Of a stretch of DNA of 64,000 bases, positions 45,401 through 55,667 are shown piece by piece (the first letter of the stretch is position 1; every line of letters begins with the position of its first letter). Both the position numbers and the translations under genes were made by a program. The notes under the pieces are model-generated. The model was not told the DNA's origin. It saw only the letters and a program-made list of their open reading frames with translations, and made no database searches. The DNA lies in contig JANCRA010000003.1 of the NCBI GenBank assembly GCA_024362935.1, forward strand, positions 1,795,501 through 1,859,500. Direction: 5' to 3'. This DNA comes from Setophaga petechia (lineage: Eukaryota > Chordata > Aves > Passeriformes > Parulidae).

Positions 45401-46861
45401 ATGAATTCCATCGTATTCCTTTTCTTGCTCTTGCAAAGCCTCACCCAGTACCCACAGCCTGTGGGTGATGTTTGGGATGAGGAAACATCTCTGCACATGA
45501 AGGTGCATGCAGAGCAGCAGGAACTGGAAAGGTTTTGGCTGGAGTGGGAGATGGAGCAGTTGGCCCTGGAGCAAAGTGGAGTGTGGAAGCTCTTAGCTGT
45601 TGCTCTGCTTGTGGTCGTTCTTTTGGTCCTATGGTTTATGGGGTGCAAAAGGAGCCTGAGGAGAGAAGAGCCTGAAGAAGAAAGTGTGAATGCAAGTGAA
45701 GATGAGGGTGGAAATGAAGTATATGATCGTATTCAAGAGAACATAGGAAGGATGTTAGTGGAACGCATCCAGTGGCCAGTACAGGACCTACAGGCAGGCT
45801 GTGAGTGGACAACTGACCTGATGGACAATTACATGGTTTACTTTGGCCACATCTTGTCCAACAGTTTCTACCCAGTGCTGCACCGAGCCATCGGGGTGGG
45901 CAGTGCCTTTGAAGGCTGGAGTCCCCGTGAGCAGGATGTGGTGTACCGCGTGCTCATCCCCATGACTCCTCCCCGAGGCCACAGCTTCCACCTGGAGCTG
46001 GACAGTGCAGGGCAGAGGCACGTGAGGAACTTCCGTGTCCGCGTGCAGCTGGAGTGCACCTGCAGGAGGGAGCAGCAGGCTGAGGACATGCTGTGCTTCC
46101 TGCACCACCCCGAGGAGGAGCTGAGGAGGAATCAGGGTCCCAGCCTCCTGGACACCCTGTGCACCGGCTCCTACCTGGACGTGCAGAAAACTGCCCGCTG
46201 GTTCTACCAACTGGTGAGAGCAATCTGGCCAGCTTTGCCTCAGTCCCACAACTGGCACTTAGTGCTGCTGCCCTCCACACGCTCCTGCCAATTCAAGGTG
46301 ACCAACGGCAGGGAAAGCTTCAGGATTGAAGTGCTCTTTGGGTTGCGGAGAGGTGACTCTGACATCTTTGTCAGCAGCCAGCCAGGATATGCTGGAACCC
46401 CAAGCACTCTGTGGCCGGAGTCCTATGATGTGGCAGAGATGAAGTTCTTCAAGCACGTTGCCAGGCAGGCTCCCCCTGACAGCTTGCACTTGAGATGCCT
46501 GCAGCTCTTCTCCCGTCTTCAGCTGGGTATAGGGTTTTCCACCTACACCATGAAGACCATTGTCATGCACCTCCTGAACACCATTCCTGTGTCACAGTGG
46601 TGCAGGAGACATTTCCTGAGGCGACTGATGGATATCAGCGAGAGACTGCTCTTATCCCTGGAAGTGAAACGCCTCAACCACTTCATTGTGGGTAACCAGA
46701 GACTTCCTGAGGAGATCAGTTTGCCCCGAGATGTTCAAACAGCTGAGCCACCCAACCTTTTCCAACGCCTGGTGATGGATCCAGTTGCCCGCTCCCAGGG
46801 GATAGGCGAGTACTTGGATCTGCAACGTCAGCTTGTAGCAATCCTTAAACCTGACGATTGA
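45401..46861 (+). CDS. ITPRIPL1-like: ITPRIPL1-like protein, copy 2 (486 aa)
   Basis: The start was chosen by homology with the other copies: ATG is three bases after CTCCTGCAG. The frame is open further upstream to 45068, which would add 111 residues, but that part is the 5' exon and intron. Domains: hydrophobic N-terminus 1-19, charged helix 25-58, TM at about 63-81 (LLAVALLVVVLLVLWFMG), acidic linker 89-110, Mab-21 core with GS at 167-168, E171, E177, D179 and E310, and a C-terminal helical part. Same length and residue numbering as copy 1. From the SQPGYAGTP region on, it resembles copy 1 more than copies 3 and 4. The last 85 residues differ from both. The 3' UTR is of the array type (AT-rich, about 1.08 kb). 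Confidence 0.9.
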   Translation: MNSIVFLFLLLQSLTQYPQPVGDVWDEETSLHMKVHAEQQELERFWLEWEMEQLALEQSGVWKLLAVALLVVVLLVLWFMGCKRSLRREEPEEESVNASEDEGGNEVYDRIQENIGRMLVERIQWPVQDLQAGCEWTTDLMDNYMVYFGHILSNSFYPVLHRAIGVGSAFEGWSPREQDVVYRVLIPMTPPRGHSFHLELDSAGQRHVRNFRVRVQLECTCRREQQAEDMLCFLHHPEEELRRNQGPSLLDTLCTGSYLDVQKTARWFYQLVRAIWPALPQSHNWHLVLLPSTRSCQFKVTNGRESFRIEVLFGLRRGDSDIFVSSQPGYAGTPSTLWPESYDVAEMKFFKHVARQAPPDSLHLRCLQLFSRLQLGIGFSTYTMKTIVMHLLNTIPVSQWCRRHFLRRLMDISERLLLSLEVKRLNHFIVGNQRLPEEISLPRDVQTAEPPNLFQRLVMDPVARSQGIGEYLDLQRQLVAILKPDD

Positions 46862-47960
46862 AAGAGATTCTCCTGCACGGAGCTGTGCTTGTGCTGCTCA
46901 CAGCTGGCAGCAGAGAGCCACCTCCTAGTAAAAATTTGGTGCTTTAAGGAGAAGAGCATTTGTGCAAAGGCTCTGGCGAAGGTCCCACAGCCTCTCCTGC
47001 CACCTCAGCTGGCAGAGGGCCACAGGAGGGTGTATTCTACCTCCTTGTATCATCTAATTTTTCAAAAGAGGTCAACCAGATCAACATAAAGCCCTGCAAG
47101 AATTTCCCCCATCCTAAGAATGCACATGAAGAGAGCACGTGCCATACATGAAGGGCCAAAGTCACCAAAACCCACCTGCAAGATGCAGCTGTTCCCTGCC
47201 TTTGAGAAGGGCCAAAAATTGAAGTAAGAAAGAAAAGGGAATGTGGGAATGAAGAAGAAAAAAAGAAACAGGGAAAAAAGGACCAAGAGGAAAAATTAGC
47301 ACTGCTTGCCTGGGATGAGTCAATGGATGGAGTCTCTCATTGGCCCTGGAAGGAAAACCTTTATGGAATCATTGGACCAACTATGTTGGAGATCACCTGA
47401 AATTTTGTATATATAAGAATCAAGATTTTTATTTCATAGATATTGATGTCATATGTACAAATTATATACTCATACGTTTATAAATTATCATATATGAGAG
47501 TAAAACAATAATCTCACAGAAATAATATCAAAAATACAAAACATGTAAATATTATATCATGGTAAGAAAGAATTCTAAAGAGTTGGATGTGTGATTCTGT
47601 TAAAGTAATAAACTAGAGAACACCTTTTAGTGCCACTATATGTTCTGAAATATATTAATACTGTTAGTGCATTTATGTCTGGAAGGTTTCCCATAAAATA
47701 AATATAAGCATTACATATAAAAGATACATATTATGTATATAAAATATACATTATATATTATTATAGGTATATAATGTATATTATATAACAAATGTATATG
47801 ATATATTACATATATGATACAATTTTTATGTACAAGTAAATCCTTCTTTAGTATCACTATTTGCTATATCCCGTAATAATGCTCTATATTTAGTGCATTT
47901 ATGAGTGGCAAGCAGGAAAATGCTTTGCTCTTGTTTCAATAAAAGTCAATTTTGCAGAAT
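46862..47960 (+). other. 3' UTR of copy 2, poly-A signal at 47938-47943
   Basis: It begins with a GC-balanced part containing TTTGGTGCTTTAAGGAGAAG and continues into a TATA-rich stretch (47400-47880). It ends with GTTTCAATAAAAGTCAATTT, whose AATAAA is conserved in all array units. This conserved end about 1.1 kb after the stop is best read as the true mRNA 3' end. Confidence 0.6.
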
Positions 47961-48124
47961 CTAGGGTGTGCTAGACTTTATTGATCTCAGCCAGGCCTAT
48001 AGAAGCGGTAAATGCCCCACACTGTGAATCTGGGATCTTGAAGAGACTCCCTGAACTCAACCAAACTTAGAGAGCTGAATTGGCTCTAAGCAGAAATTAA
48101 GCCGAGGAACCCCCAGCTCCACTG

Positions 48125-48480
48125 ATCACAGAATCCCAGAATGGCTTGGCTTGGAAGGGTCCTCAGAAATTCTCTTTTCCCAGCCCTGCTGCCAAGGGCA
48201 GGGACACCTTCTGCTAGGCCAGGTTGCCCCAAGGCCCATTCAAGGTGGCCTGGAACACGGCCAGGAATGGGGCAGCCACAGCTCCTGTGGGCAGCGTGGG
48301 CCAGGCCTCAGCAGCCTTCGAGGCCAGAATTCCTTGCCCATGTCCAGCCTAAGGCCGCCCTGTGTCACTGGAAGCTACTGGGCCTGGCGCTGTCCCTGCA
48401 GGCCCTTGCCAACAGCCCCTGTGCAGGTCTCTGCTGGCTCCCGGGCAGGGACTGAAAGGCGGCAGGAAGGTGCCTCTGGA
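48125..48480 (-). mobile_element. CR1 LINE fragment, GC-enriched, unit A
   Basis: CACAGAATCCCAGAATGGCT, CAAGGGCAGGGACACCTTCT, AGGTTGCCCCAAGGCCCATT, ATTCCTTGCCCATGTCC and TCCCTGCAGGCCCTTGCCAA follow the antisense CR1 consensus, but with many AT-to-GC changes compared with typical CR1. Confidence 0.85.
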
Positions 48481-48970
48481 GAAGGCCTTGGAGAGCGCTG
48501 GGGCCAGGAGTGTCGCCATGAGGGCAGCAAGCGGGGCCTGGGCTGTCCGTCCGTGCGGGAGGGCACAGGGCGGGCGCTGAGGCCCTGCCAGCTGGAGCTG
48601 GGAGCTCTGCAGGGCGGCCGGCACAGAGCCAGCCCTGGGCTCCCGCAGCTCTGCAGCCCTCACGGCTGAGGCAGCTGCCCGGGCACAGCCGGCTGGGGAC
48701 ACGCGGCCAGCGTGGGGCCACCCGCAGGGGGAGCCGGCTCTGGGGCCGGCCCGGGCCGCAGCAGGGAGCAGCCCATGGGGCTGTGCCCAGCCAGGGAACG
48801 GCTCTGCCCGGGGACAGGGCTCCGGGAGCAGGGCAGCAGGGCTGGCAGTGCTGGGCACAGACGAAGGAGCACACATGGCTGCAGCCACAGTCAGGATCAC
48901 GCAGGAAACTTCTCACTCTCTGCAGCTCCCACACAGCAGGGTGGGGGTGGTGCAGGTCAGCCTCTGCTTA
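48480..48970. repeat. GC- and CpG-rich block of array unit A
   Basis: About 490 bp of very GC-rich sequence with many CpGs (GGGCGGGCGC, GGGCGGCCGGCAC, GGCCGGCCCGGGCC). It occurs three times (here, 54550-55040 and 59215-59625). Overlapping long frames on both strands are a consequence of base composition and carry no known domain. Confidence 0.75.
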
Positions 48971-49300
48971 CAAGAACCAAGGGAGAGGAGAAGAGGAAAA
49001 TGACCTCAAGTTGTGATAGGGGAGGTTTTGATTGAATCTCTAGGAAATATTCCTTCAACCAAAAGGATGTCAAGCTGGGGAACAGGTTGCCTAGGGAAAT
49101 GGCTCTGAGTGACCATCCTCAGAGAGGTATAAAAGTCTTGTGGATGTGGCATTTGGGGACGTGTCTGATTGGAGCAGTAGGCAGTGTTAAGTCTGCAGTT
49201 TCACTGTGTGATCTTCAGGGAATTTTTCAATGAACTGCGCTGACACGTAGATTTCAGTGTAGCTCAACCAGTGAGGAGCAAACGCTTAGAGTCAGTGATG
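48970..49300 (+). mobile_element. CR1 3' fragment upstream of copy 3
   Basis: AAGAACCAAGGGAGAGGAGA, AATGACCTCAAGTTGTGATA, AACAGGTTGCCTAGGGAAAT and GATCTTCAGGGAATTTTTCA match sense CR1. Together with the antisense fragment at 48125 it encloses the GC-rich block. Confidence 0.85.
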
Positions 49301-49493
49301 CTCAGGGGTGCCTTCCAACAGGGATAGCTATGAGATTGCCAATGAAAGCCAAATGAAAATAATTGCAAAAGAGAAAACAGTGGGAGACCTTTGGAAAAGC
49401 TTCCCTCAAGGGCAGCCCTCAGCAGTGCACCAGGGCCACTCTGAGTGCCTGAGCCAGGAGTTGGCTTAGGGGATAAAGGTGGGGTTGGCTGGG

Positions 49494-49600
49494 TTGTGAC
49501 ATGCTGTGACACGTGTGACATCATGGGGGATGTGTCACAATGGGGGCAGATGTAAAAGGCCCCAGCAGGCAACGCTGGCCCTGTATTGCTTTGGCAAGCG
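49494..49600 (+). promoter_or_regulatory. Promoter region and noncoding exon 1 of ITPRIPL1-like copy 3
   Basis: TGTGACATG, TGTGACACGTGTGACATCA (with an E-box CACGTG inside) and the inverted ATGTGTCACA are followed by GTAAAAGG and the donor GCG|GTGAGT (exon end 49600). The intron would be 49601-49906. Confidence 0.55.
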
Positions 49601-49909
49601 GTGAGTGCACACGTGGAGGGGTGGCTGGGCTGGGAACGAGGGCTGGGGCAGAAAGGCCTCACCTGGGGCTGGGTTCTCCCTTTGCATGCAGGGACAGCCC
49701 CTCATGGGAGAGCGTTGGGCAGGCCATAGGGCTGCTGCTGCTGCTGCTGCTGGGGAGGGGCAGTGAGATAGGCCTGGCTGCCTGCATGCTGTCTGTCGCC
49801 CTGTGCTTCCTGCGCCCAGAACCCTGAGGATCCTGTTCTCCATCCAGCAACCAGCAGTTCCCTCCCTCCCTGCCCTGCTCACAGACTTCTCTCCCTCCTC
49901 CTGCAGACC

Positions 49910-51496
49910 ATGTATCCCGTGGTATTGCTTTTCATGCTCTTGAAAAGCCTCATCCAGTACCCACAGCCCGTGGCTGAGGGATTGGATGAGGAAACACGTC
50001 AGCGCATGGAAGTGCGTGCAAAACACCTGGAATGGGAGAGGCTTCAGCTGGAGCAGGAGGTGGAGCGGCTTCAGCTGGAGCCGGAGGTGGAGCAGCATAG
50101 CCAGAAGCAGGTGCAGCTCTTGCAGCTCTTGCAGCTCTTAGCTGTTGCTGTGCTGATGGTCTGCATCTTGGTCCTGTGGTTTATTGGGTGGAAAAGCAGC
50201 CTGAGGAGAGAGGAGGATGAAGAAGAAAACCGTGGTGCAAATGAAGAGGAAGCGGTCAATGTTGTTGCCATTGAAGAAGACAATGTTGGAAATGAAGCTG
50301 TCAACGAGGCTGAAATTGCAGCAAACAACAACCATGTTGCAATTGCAGTGCAAGAAGATGATGATTTTGACGATCGTGTTGGACGACTTATAATGCAGCG
50401 CATCCAGTGGCCTGTACAGGACCTGCAGAGAGGCTGTCAGCGGACAATGAACCTGATGGACAATTACATGGTTTACTTTGGCCACGTCTTGTCCAACAGT
50501 TTCTACCCAGTGCTGCACCGAGCCATCGGGGTGGGCAGTGCCTTTGAAGGCTGGAGTCCCCGTGAGCAGGATGTGGTGTACCGCGTGCTCATCCCCATGA
50601 CTCCTCCCCGAGGCCACAGCTTCCACCTGGAGCTGGACAGTGCAGGGCAGAGGCACGTGAGGAACTTCCGTGTCCGCGTGCAGCTGGAGTGCACCTGCAG
50701 GAGGGAGCAGCAGGCTGAGGACATGCTGTGCTTCCTGCACCACCCCGAGGAGGAGCTGAGGAGGAATCAGGGTCCCAGCCTCCTGGACACCCTGTGCACC
50801 GGCTCCTACCTGGACGTGCAGAAAACTGCCCGCTGGTTCTACCAACTGGTGAGAGCAATCTGGCCAGCTTTGCCTCAGTCCCACAACTGGCACTTAGTGC
50901 TGCTGCCCTCCACACGCTCCTGCCAATTCAAGGTGACCAACGGCAGGGAAAGCTTCAGGATCGAGATGCTCTTTGGGGTGCGGAGAGATGACTCAGCCGT
51001 CTTTGTCAGCAGCCAGACCAGAGAGGCCCACACAGCAAGCACAATCTGGCCCGAGTCTTACGCTGTGGCAGAGGCTGAGTTCTTCAAGCACATTGCCAGG
51101 CAGGCCCCTCCTGACAGCTTGCACTTGAGATGCCTGCAGTTCTTCACCCGACTTCCGCTGGGCATCGGCTTTTCCACCTACACCATGAAGACCATTGTCA
51201 TGCACCTGCTCAATGTCCTGCCTGTCTCATCGTGGCGCAGGAGAGATCTCCTGGAACGGCTGCAGGATATCCTCGACAGCCTGCGCTTATGTGTGCGATC
51301 AAAACGCCTCAACCACTTCATTGTGGGGAACCGGAGGCTCCCTCAGGACATCCATTTACCTGCAGATGTTCAAATGGGTGCGCCATACAATCTCCTCCTT
51401 CGCCTGGCGCAGGAGCCGGATGCCCACGCCCAGGCCATCCATGAGTACCAGGTTCTGAAAAAGTGGTACAAAAGAATCCTTCTTGCTGAAGATTGA
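49910..51496 (+). CDS. ITPRIPL1-like: ITPRIPL1-like protein, copy 3 (528 aa)
   Basis: ATG lies three bases after CTCCTGCAG. Domains: hydrophobic N-terminus 1-18, heptad-like charged helix 26-68 with duplicated ERLQLE motifs, a leucine-rich run (QLLQLLQLL), TM at about 75-93 ending WFIGW, and a long acidic Asn/Glu/Val-rich linker 100-154, which is about 40 residues longer than in copies 1 and 2. The Mab-21 core follows with GS 209-210, E213, E219, D221 and E352, then the C-terminal helical domain (CLQFFTRLPL, FSTYTMKTIVMHLL, HFIVGN). The C-terminal 170 residues differ clearly from copies 1 and 2. Single coding exon with an intact frame. It differs from copy 4 at only a few N-terminal residues. 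Confidence 0.9.
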   Translation: MYPVVLLFMLLKSLIQYPQPVAEGLDEETRQRMEVRAKHLEWERLQLEQEVERLQLEPEVEQHSQKQVQLLQLLQLLAVAVLMVCILVLWFIGWKSSLRREEDEEENRGANEEEAVNVVAIEEDNVGNEAVNEAEIAANNNHVAIAVQEDDDFDDRVGRLIMQRIQWPVQDLQRGCQRTMNLMDNYMVYFGHVLSNSFYPVLHRAIGVGSAFEGWSPREQDVVYRVLIPMTPPRGHSFHLELDSAGQRHVRNFRVRVQLECTCRREQQAEDMLCFLHHPEEELRRNQGPSLLDTLCTGSYLDVQKTARWFYQLVRAIWPALPQSHNWHLVLLPSTRSCQFKVTNGRESFRIEMLFGVRRDDSAVFVSSQTREAHTASTIWPESYAVAEAEFFKHIARQAPPDSLHLRCLQFFTRLPLGIGFSTYTMKTIVMHLLNVLPVSSWRRRDLLERLQDILDSLRLCVRSKRLNHFIVGNRRLPQDIHLPADVQMGAPYNLLLRLAQEPDAHAQAIHEYQVLKKWYKRILLAED

Positions 51497-52620
51497 CCGA
51501 GTGAAGGGGAGGAGTCATGGCTATGAGCACAGAGCTGTGCTTGCGCTGTTCACAGCTGGCAGCAGAGAACCCCCTTGCAGTCCAAATTTGGTGCTTAAAG
51601 GAGAAGAGGATGCGTGCAAAGGCTCTGGGGAAGGTCCCTGCTGCCTCAGCAGGTGGAGGGACATGGGACGTTTTATTGTACCTCCTTGTATCATTTCATC
51701 TTCCAAAAGGAGCTCCATGCCGCATTCAGCCCTGCTTACATGTGAAGTCTCTGACTCCTGAAAAAGAACATGAAGGTAAGACGTGCTGTACATGCAGGCC
51801 CAAAGTCTCCAAAGTCCACCTGCAACATGCAGTTTTTCCCAGCCTTTGAGAAGGACCAAAATTTCGGGCATGAATGAAGTGTGAATTTGGGAGAGAAGAA
51901 AAAAAACAAACGGGGCAAAAAGGACCAAGAGGAAAAATCAGTGCTTCTGGATTGGGATGGCTCAAAGGATGAATTGTCTCCTTGTGTCCAGCAGGGGCAT
52001 ATTTTGTCAACATTGGACCTATTGTGTTTTTGCTGACCTGAAATTTTGTATACAGAGGAATCTAGATTTTTATTTCATGGATATATATGTTATGTATTGC
52101 TTCATATACTATAAAGTTTATAATTTATCCTATATAGTAGTAAAATACCATAAAACAAAACAATATACATATATAAGTAATATAAAAGGTTTGAAACATG
52201 TAGTTCTGTCAGGATATAAAGCAATTTTAAAGAGTTCAATATGTAATTACATGTAATTAAATAGTAACAGTAGCCTACATATTTAATGTCACTACCTGTT
52301 GTGATACATAGTGTTGTTCTTAGTATGTTTCTGTTTTGAAGGTTTTCCATAAAATAGATATATTTATAACATATATAACCGACATCTGATATATACGTGC
52401 TGTAAGCATTATATATGAATAAAAATGTTTACTATATATTATATACCATATGGCTATAATATATTACATGTATTATGTAATTTTCATATACAAGAAAAGC
52501 CATATCTAGTGTTGCTATCTGTTGATTCCCATATTATAGCTTTATATTCAGTGCATTAATGAGTGACAAGCAGGAAACTGCTTTACTCTGGTTTCAATAA
52601 AATGAAATTTTGCAGAATCT
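51497..52620 (+). other. 3' UTR of copy 3, poly-A signal at 52596-52601
   Basis: The first 70-140 bp match copy 4. The rest is a clearly diverged version of the array 3' UTR, with a TATA-rich part (52020-52560) and the conserved end GGTTTCAATAAAATG. Confidence 0.6.
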
Positions 52621-52784
52621 GGAGTGTGCCAGACTTTGTTGATCTCAGCCAGAGGTATAGTAGTGTTGACTGTCTCACACTGTGAATCTGGGCTCATGAA
52701 CAGACTCCTTGAACTCAACCAATTTTACAGGGCTAAAATGGCTCGAAACAGAGATGAAGTCAAGCTACCCCAGTCCCTCAGATC
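52621..52784. repeat. Diverged unit-start sequence of a decayed array unit
   Basis: GAGTGTGCCAGACTTTGTTG and the following GATCTCAGCCAGAGGTATAG correspond to the post-poly-A sequence at 47967, 54033 and 58704, with many substitutions. Confidence 0.65.
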
Positions 52785-52920
52785 AGAGAATCCCAGAATG
52801 GGTTGGCTTGGAAGGGTACTCAGAAATTATCTTGTTCCAGCCCTGCTGCCAAGGGCAAGGACACCTTCCACTAGGCCAGGTTGCCCCAAGGCCCATCCAA
52901 GGTGGCCTGGATATTGGAAA
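52785..52920 (-). mobile_element. CR1 fragment of a decayed array unit
   Basis: ATCCCAGAATGGGTTGGCTT through CAAGGCCCATCCAAGGTGGC matches the start of the antisense CR1 of the other units. It stops at CCTGG, where the unit is broken. Confidence 0.8.
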
Positions 52921-52974
52921 AGATCCCAGTATATCTAGGTAGAACATGCCTGCGCTGTTCTGGGCCTTAGCTTC

Positions 52975-54030
52975 TTGGCTTTGGACCTTGCAGTCCAAAT
53001 TTGGTGCTTAAAGGAGAAGAGGATGCGTGCAAAGGCTCTGACGAAAGTCCCACTGCCTCTCCTGCTGCCTCAGCAGGTGGAGGGCCACGGGAGGTTTTAT
53101 TCTATCTCCTTGCATCATTTCATTTTCCAAAAAAAGCACCCAGACCGCATTCAGCCCTGCTTATGTGTGAACTCTCCCACTCTTGAAAAAGCTCATGAAG
53201 AGAACACGTCATATATGCAGGGCCGAAGTCTCCAAAGTCCACCTGCGACATGCAGTTTTTCCTGGCCTTTGAAAAAGGGCAAAATCTAGAGCATGGAAGA
53301 AGTGTGAATGTGTGACAGAGAAAGAGAATAAAAATGTGGCAAAAAGGACTGAGAGAAAAAATGGGCGCTCATGGCCCAGGATGAGTCAATGGATGGAGTC
53401 TCTCCTTGTTTCTGGAAGGGACATCTTTTTACATCAGCATTGGAACAACGGAGCTGACCTGAAATTTTGTATATATAGGGATCTAGATTTTTATTTCATA
53501 AAGATATATATTGTGTATTCCTATTATAGACTATAATATTTAATGAATTATATTTACGAGTAAATTAACATAAAGCAAAACAAAATACTAATTTGAATAT
53601 TATAAAATATATGAAATTTGTAGTTGTCATGATAAAAAGTAATTTAAAAGAGTTGAATATGTAATTTCGTGTAAGTACTAACAGTAGAGTATATATTTAG
53701 TTTAACTCTATGTTGTGACACATATTGTAGTTCCTAGTATGTTTATGTCTGGAAAGTGTTTCATAAAAGAGATATATTTAAAACATAGATAAGATACATA
53801 TGATATATACATGCTATATACATTAAATTTCAATATAATTGTAGAATACGTATTATACATCCCATGCCTGTAATATATTACATTATTGATATAATTTTAT
53901 ATACATGTAAAGCCATATCTAGTGTCGCTATCTGGGGTGACCCATATTCATGCACTATAGTAAGTGCATTTATGAGTGGCAAGCTGGAAAACATTTTGTT
54001 CTTGTTTCAATAAAAGTCAATTTTGCAGAA
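52975..54030 (+). pseudogene. Orphan 3' UTR of a lost ITPRIPL1-like copy
   Basis: TTGCAGTCCAAATTTGGTGC begins a stretch that matches the 3' UTR of copy 4 (57637-58690) through the TATA-rich part to the poly-A signal (54009-54014). No coding region precedes it. The sequence jumps from the CR1 fragment at about 52920, across about 60 bp of unrelated sequence, into the 3' UTR. A unit therefore lost its GC block, promoter and whole coding exon. It is closer to the 3' UTR of copy 4 than to that of copy 3. Confidence 0.75.
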
Positions 54031-54194
54031 TCTGGAGTGTGCTAGACTTTATTGATCTCAGCCAGGCCTATAGAAGCAGTAAATGCCACACACTGTGAAT
54101 CTGGGATCTTGAACAGACTCCCTGAACTCAACCAAACTTAGAGAGCTGAATTGGCTCTAAGCAGAAATTATGCCGAGCTGCCCCCAGCTCCACT

Positions 54195-54550
54195 GATCAC
54201 AGAATCCCAGAATGGCTTGGCTTGGAAGGGTCCTCAGAAATTGTCTTCTCCCAGCTGTGCTGCCAAGGGCAGGGACACCTTCTGCTAGGCCAGGTTGCCC
54301 CAAGGCCCATCCAAGGTGGCCTGGAACACGGCCAGGAATGGGGCAGCCACAGCTCCTGTGGGCAGCGTGGGCCAGGCCTCAGCAGCCTCCGAGGCCAGAA
54401 TTCCTTGCCCATGTCCACCCTAAGGCCGCCCTGTGTCACTGGAAGCCACTGGGCCTGGCGCTGTCCCTGCAGGCCCTTGCCAACAGCCCCTGTGCAGGTC
54501 TCTGCTGGCTCCCGGGCAGGGACTGAAAGGCGGCAGGAAGGTGCCTCTGG
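54195..54550 (-). mobile_element. CR1 LINE fragment, GC-enriched, unit B
   Basis: The same antisense CR1 as at 48125-48480 with few differences. Confidence 0.85.
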
Positions 54551-55040
54551 AGAAGGCCTTGGAGAGCGCTGGGGCCAGGAGTGCCGCCATGAGGGCAGCA
54601 AGCAGGGCCTGGGCTGTCCGTGCGTGCGGGAGGGCACAGGGCGGGTGCTGAGGCCCTGCCAGCTGGAGCTGGGAGCTCTGCAGGGCGGCCGGCACAGAGC
54701 CCTGGGCTCCCGCAGCTCTGCAGCCCTCACGGCTGAGGCAGCTGCCCGGGCACAGCCGGCTGGGGACACGCGGCCAGCGCGGGGCCACCCGCAGGGGGAG
54801 CCGGCTCTGGGGCCGGCCCGGGCCGCAGCAGGGAGCAGCCCATGGGGCTGTGCCCAGCCAGGGAACGGCTCTGCCCGGGGACAGGGCTCCGGGAGCAGGG
54901 CAGCAGGGCTGGCAGTGCTGGGCACAGACGAAGGAGCACACATGGCTGCAGCCACAGTCAGGATCACGCAGGAAACTTCTCACTCTCTGCAGCTCCCACA
55001 CAGCAGGGTGGGGGTGGTGCAGGTCAGCCTCTGCTTACAA
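54550..55040. repeat. GC- and CpG-rich block of array unit B
   Basis: A near copy of 48480-48970. A 6-bp deletion at CACAGAGCCCTGGG distinguishes it from unit A. Confidence 0.75.
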
Positions 55041-55370
55041 GAACCAAGGGAGAGGAGAAGAGGAAAATGACCTCAAGTTGCGCCAGGGGAGGTTTCGACT
55101 GAATCTCTAGGAAATATTCCTTCAACCAAAAGGATGTCAAGCTGGGGAACAGGTTGCCTAGGGAAATGGCTCTGAGTGACCATCCTCAGAGAGGTATAAA
55201 AGTCTTGTGGATGTGGCATTTGTGGACGTGTCTGATTGGAGCAGTAGGCAGTGTTAAGTCTGCAGTTTCACTGTGTGATCTTCAGGGAATTTTTCAATGA
55301 ACTGCGCTGACACGTAGATTTCAGTGTAGCTCAACCAGTGAGGAGCAAACGCTTAGAGTCAGTGATGCTC
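55040..55370 (+). mobile_element. CR1 3' fragment upstream of copy 4
   Basis: The same sense CR1 fragment as at 48970-49300, including AATGACCTCAAGTTGCGCCA and AACAGGTTGCCTAGGGAAAT. Confidence 0.85.
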
Positions 55371-55560
55371 AGGGGTGCCTTCCAACAGGGATATCTATGA
55401 GATTGCCAATGAAGGCCAAATGAAAATAATTGCAAAAGAGAAAACAGTGGGAGACCTTTGGAAAAGCTTCCCTCAAGGGCAGCCCTCAGCAGTGCACCAG
55501 GGCCATTCTTAGTGCCTGAGCCAGGAGTTGGCTTAGGGGATAAAGGTGGGGTTGGCTGGG

Positions 55561-55667
55561 TTGTGACATGCTGTGACACGTGTGACATCATGGGGGATGT
55601 GTCACAATGGGGGCAGATGTAAAAGGCCCCAGCAGGCAACGCTGGCCCTGTATTGCTTTGGCAAGCA
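55561..55667 (+). promoter_or_regulatory. Promoter region and noncoding exon 1 of ITPRIPL1-like copy 4
   Basis: The same TGTGAC cluster as copy 3, with CACGTG and ATGTGTCACA, then GTAAAAGG and the donor GCA|GTGAGT (exon end 55667). The intron would be 55668-55976. Confidence 0.55.

Larger units (their letters stand above)
47905..51640 (+). repeat. Array unit A (segmental duplication carrying copy 3)
   Basis: From the poly-A signal of the preceding gene to just beyond the stop codon of copy 3, this segment is nearly identical to 53976-57700. The offset is about 6071 bp at the left and 6061 at the stop codon, owing to small indels such as 9 bp in the coding region. Identity drops abruptly at about 51570-51640. 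Confidence 0.88.

Noticed and set aside
50138..50893. Minus-strand open frame of 251 residues opposite copy 3 (and 56199-56954 opposite copy 4)
   Set aside because: It is the shadow of the conserved coding exon on the other strand and recurs wherever that exon occurs. It has no own start context, domain or splice support.
54197..54967. Long frames on both strands over the GC-rich blocks (54197-54967 minus, 54222-55070 plus, 58863-59648 minus, 48349-48934 minus)
   Set aside because: Stop codons are rare in such GC-rich sequence. The frames begin inside CR1, overlap on both strands and show no known domain.
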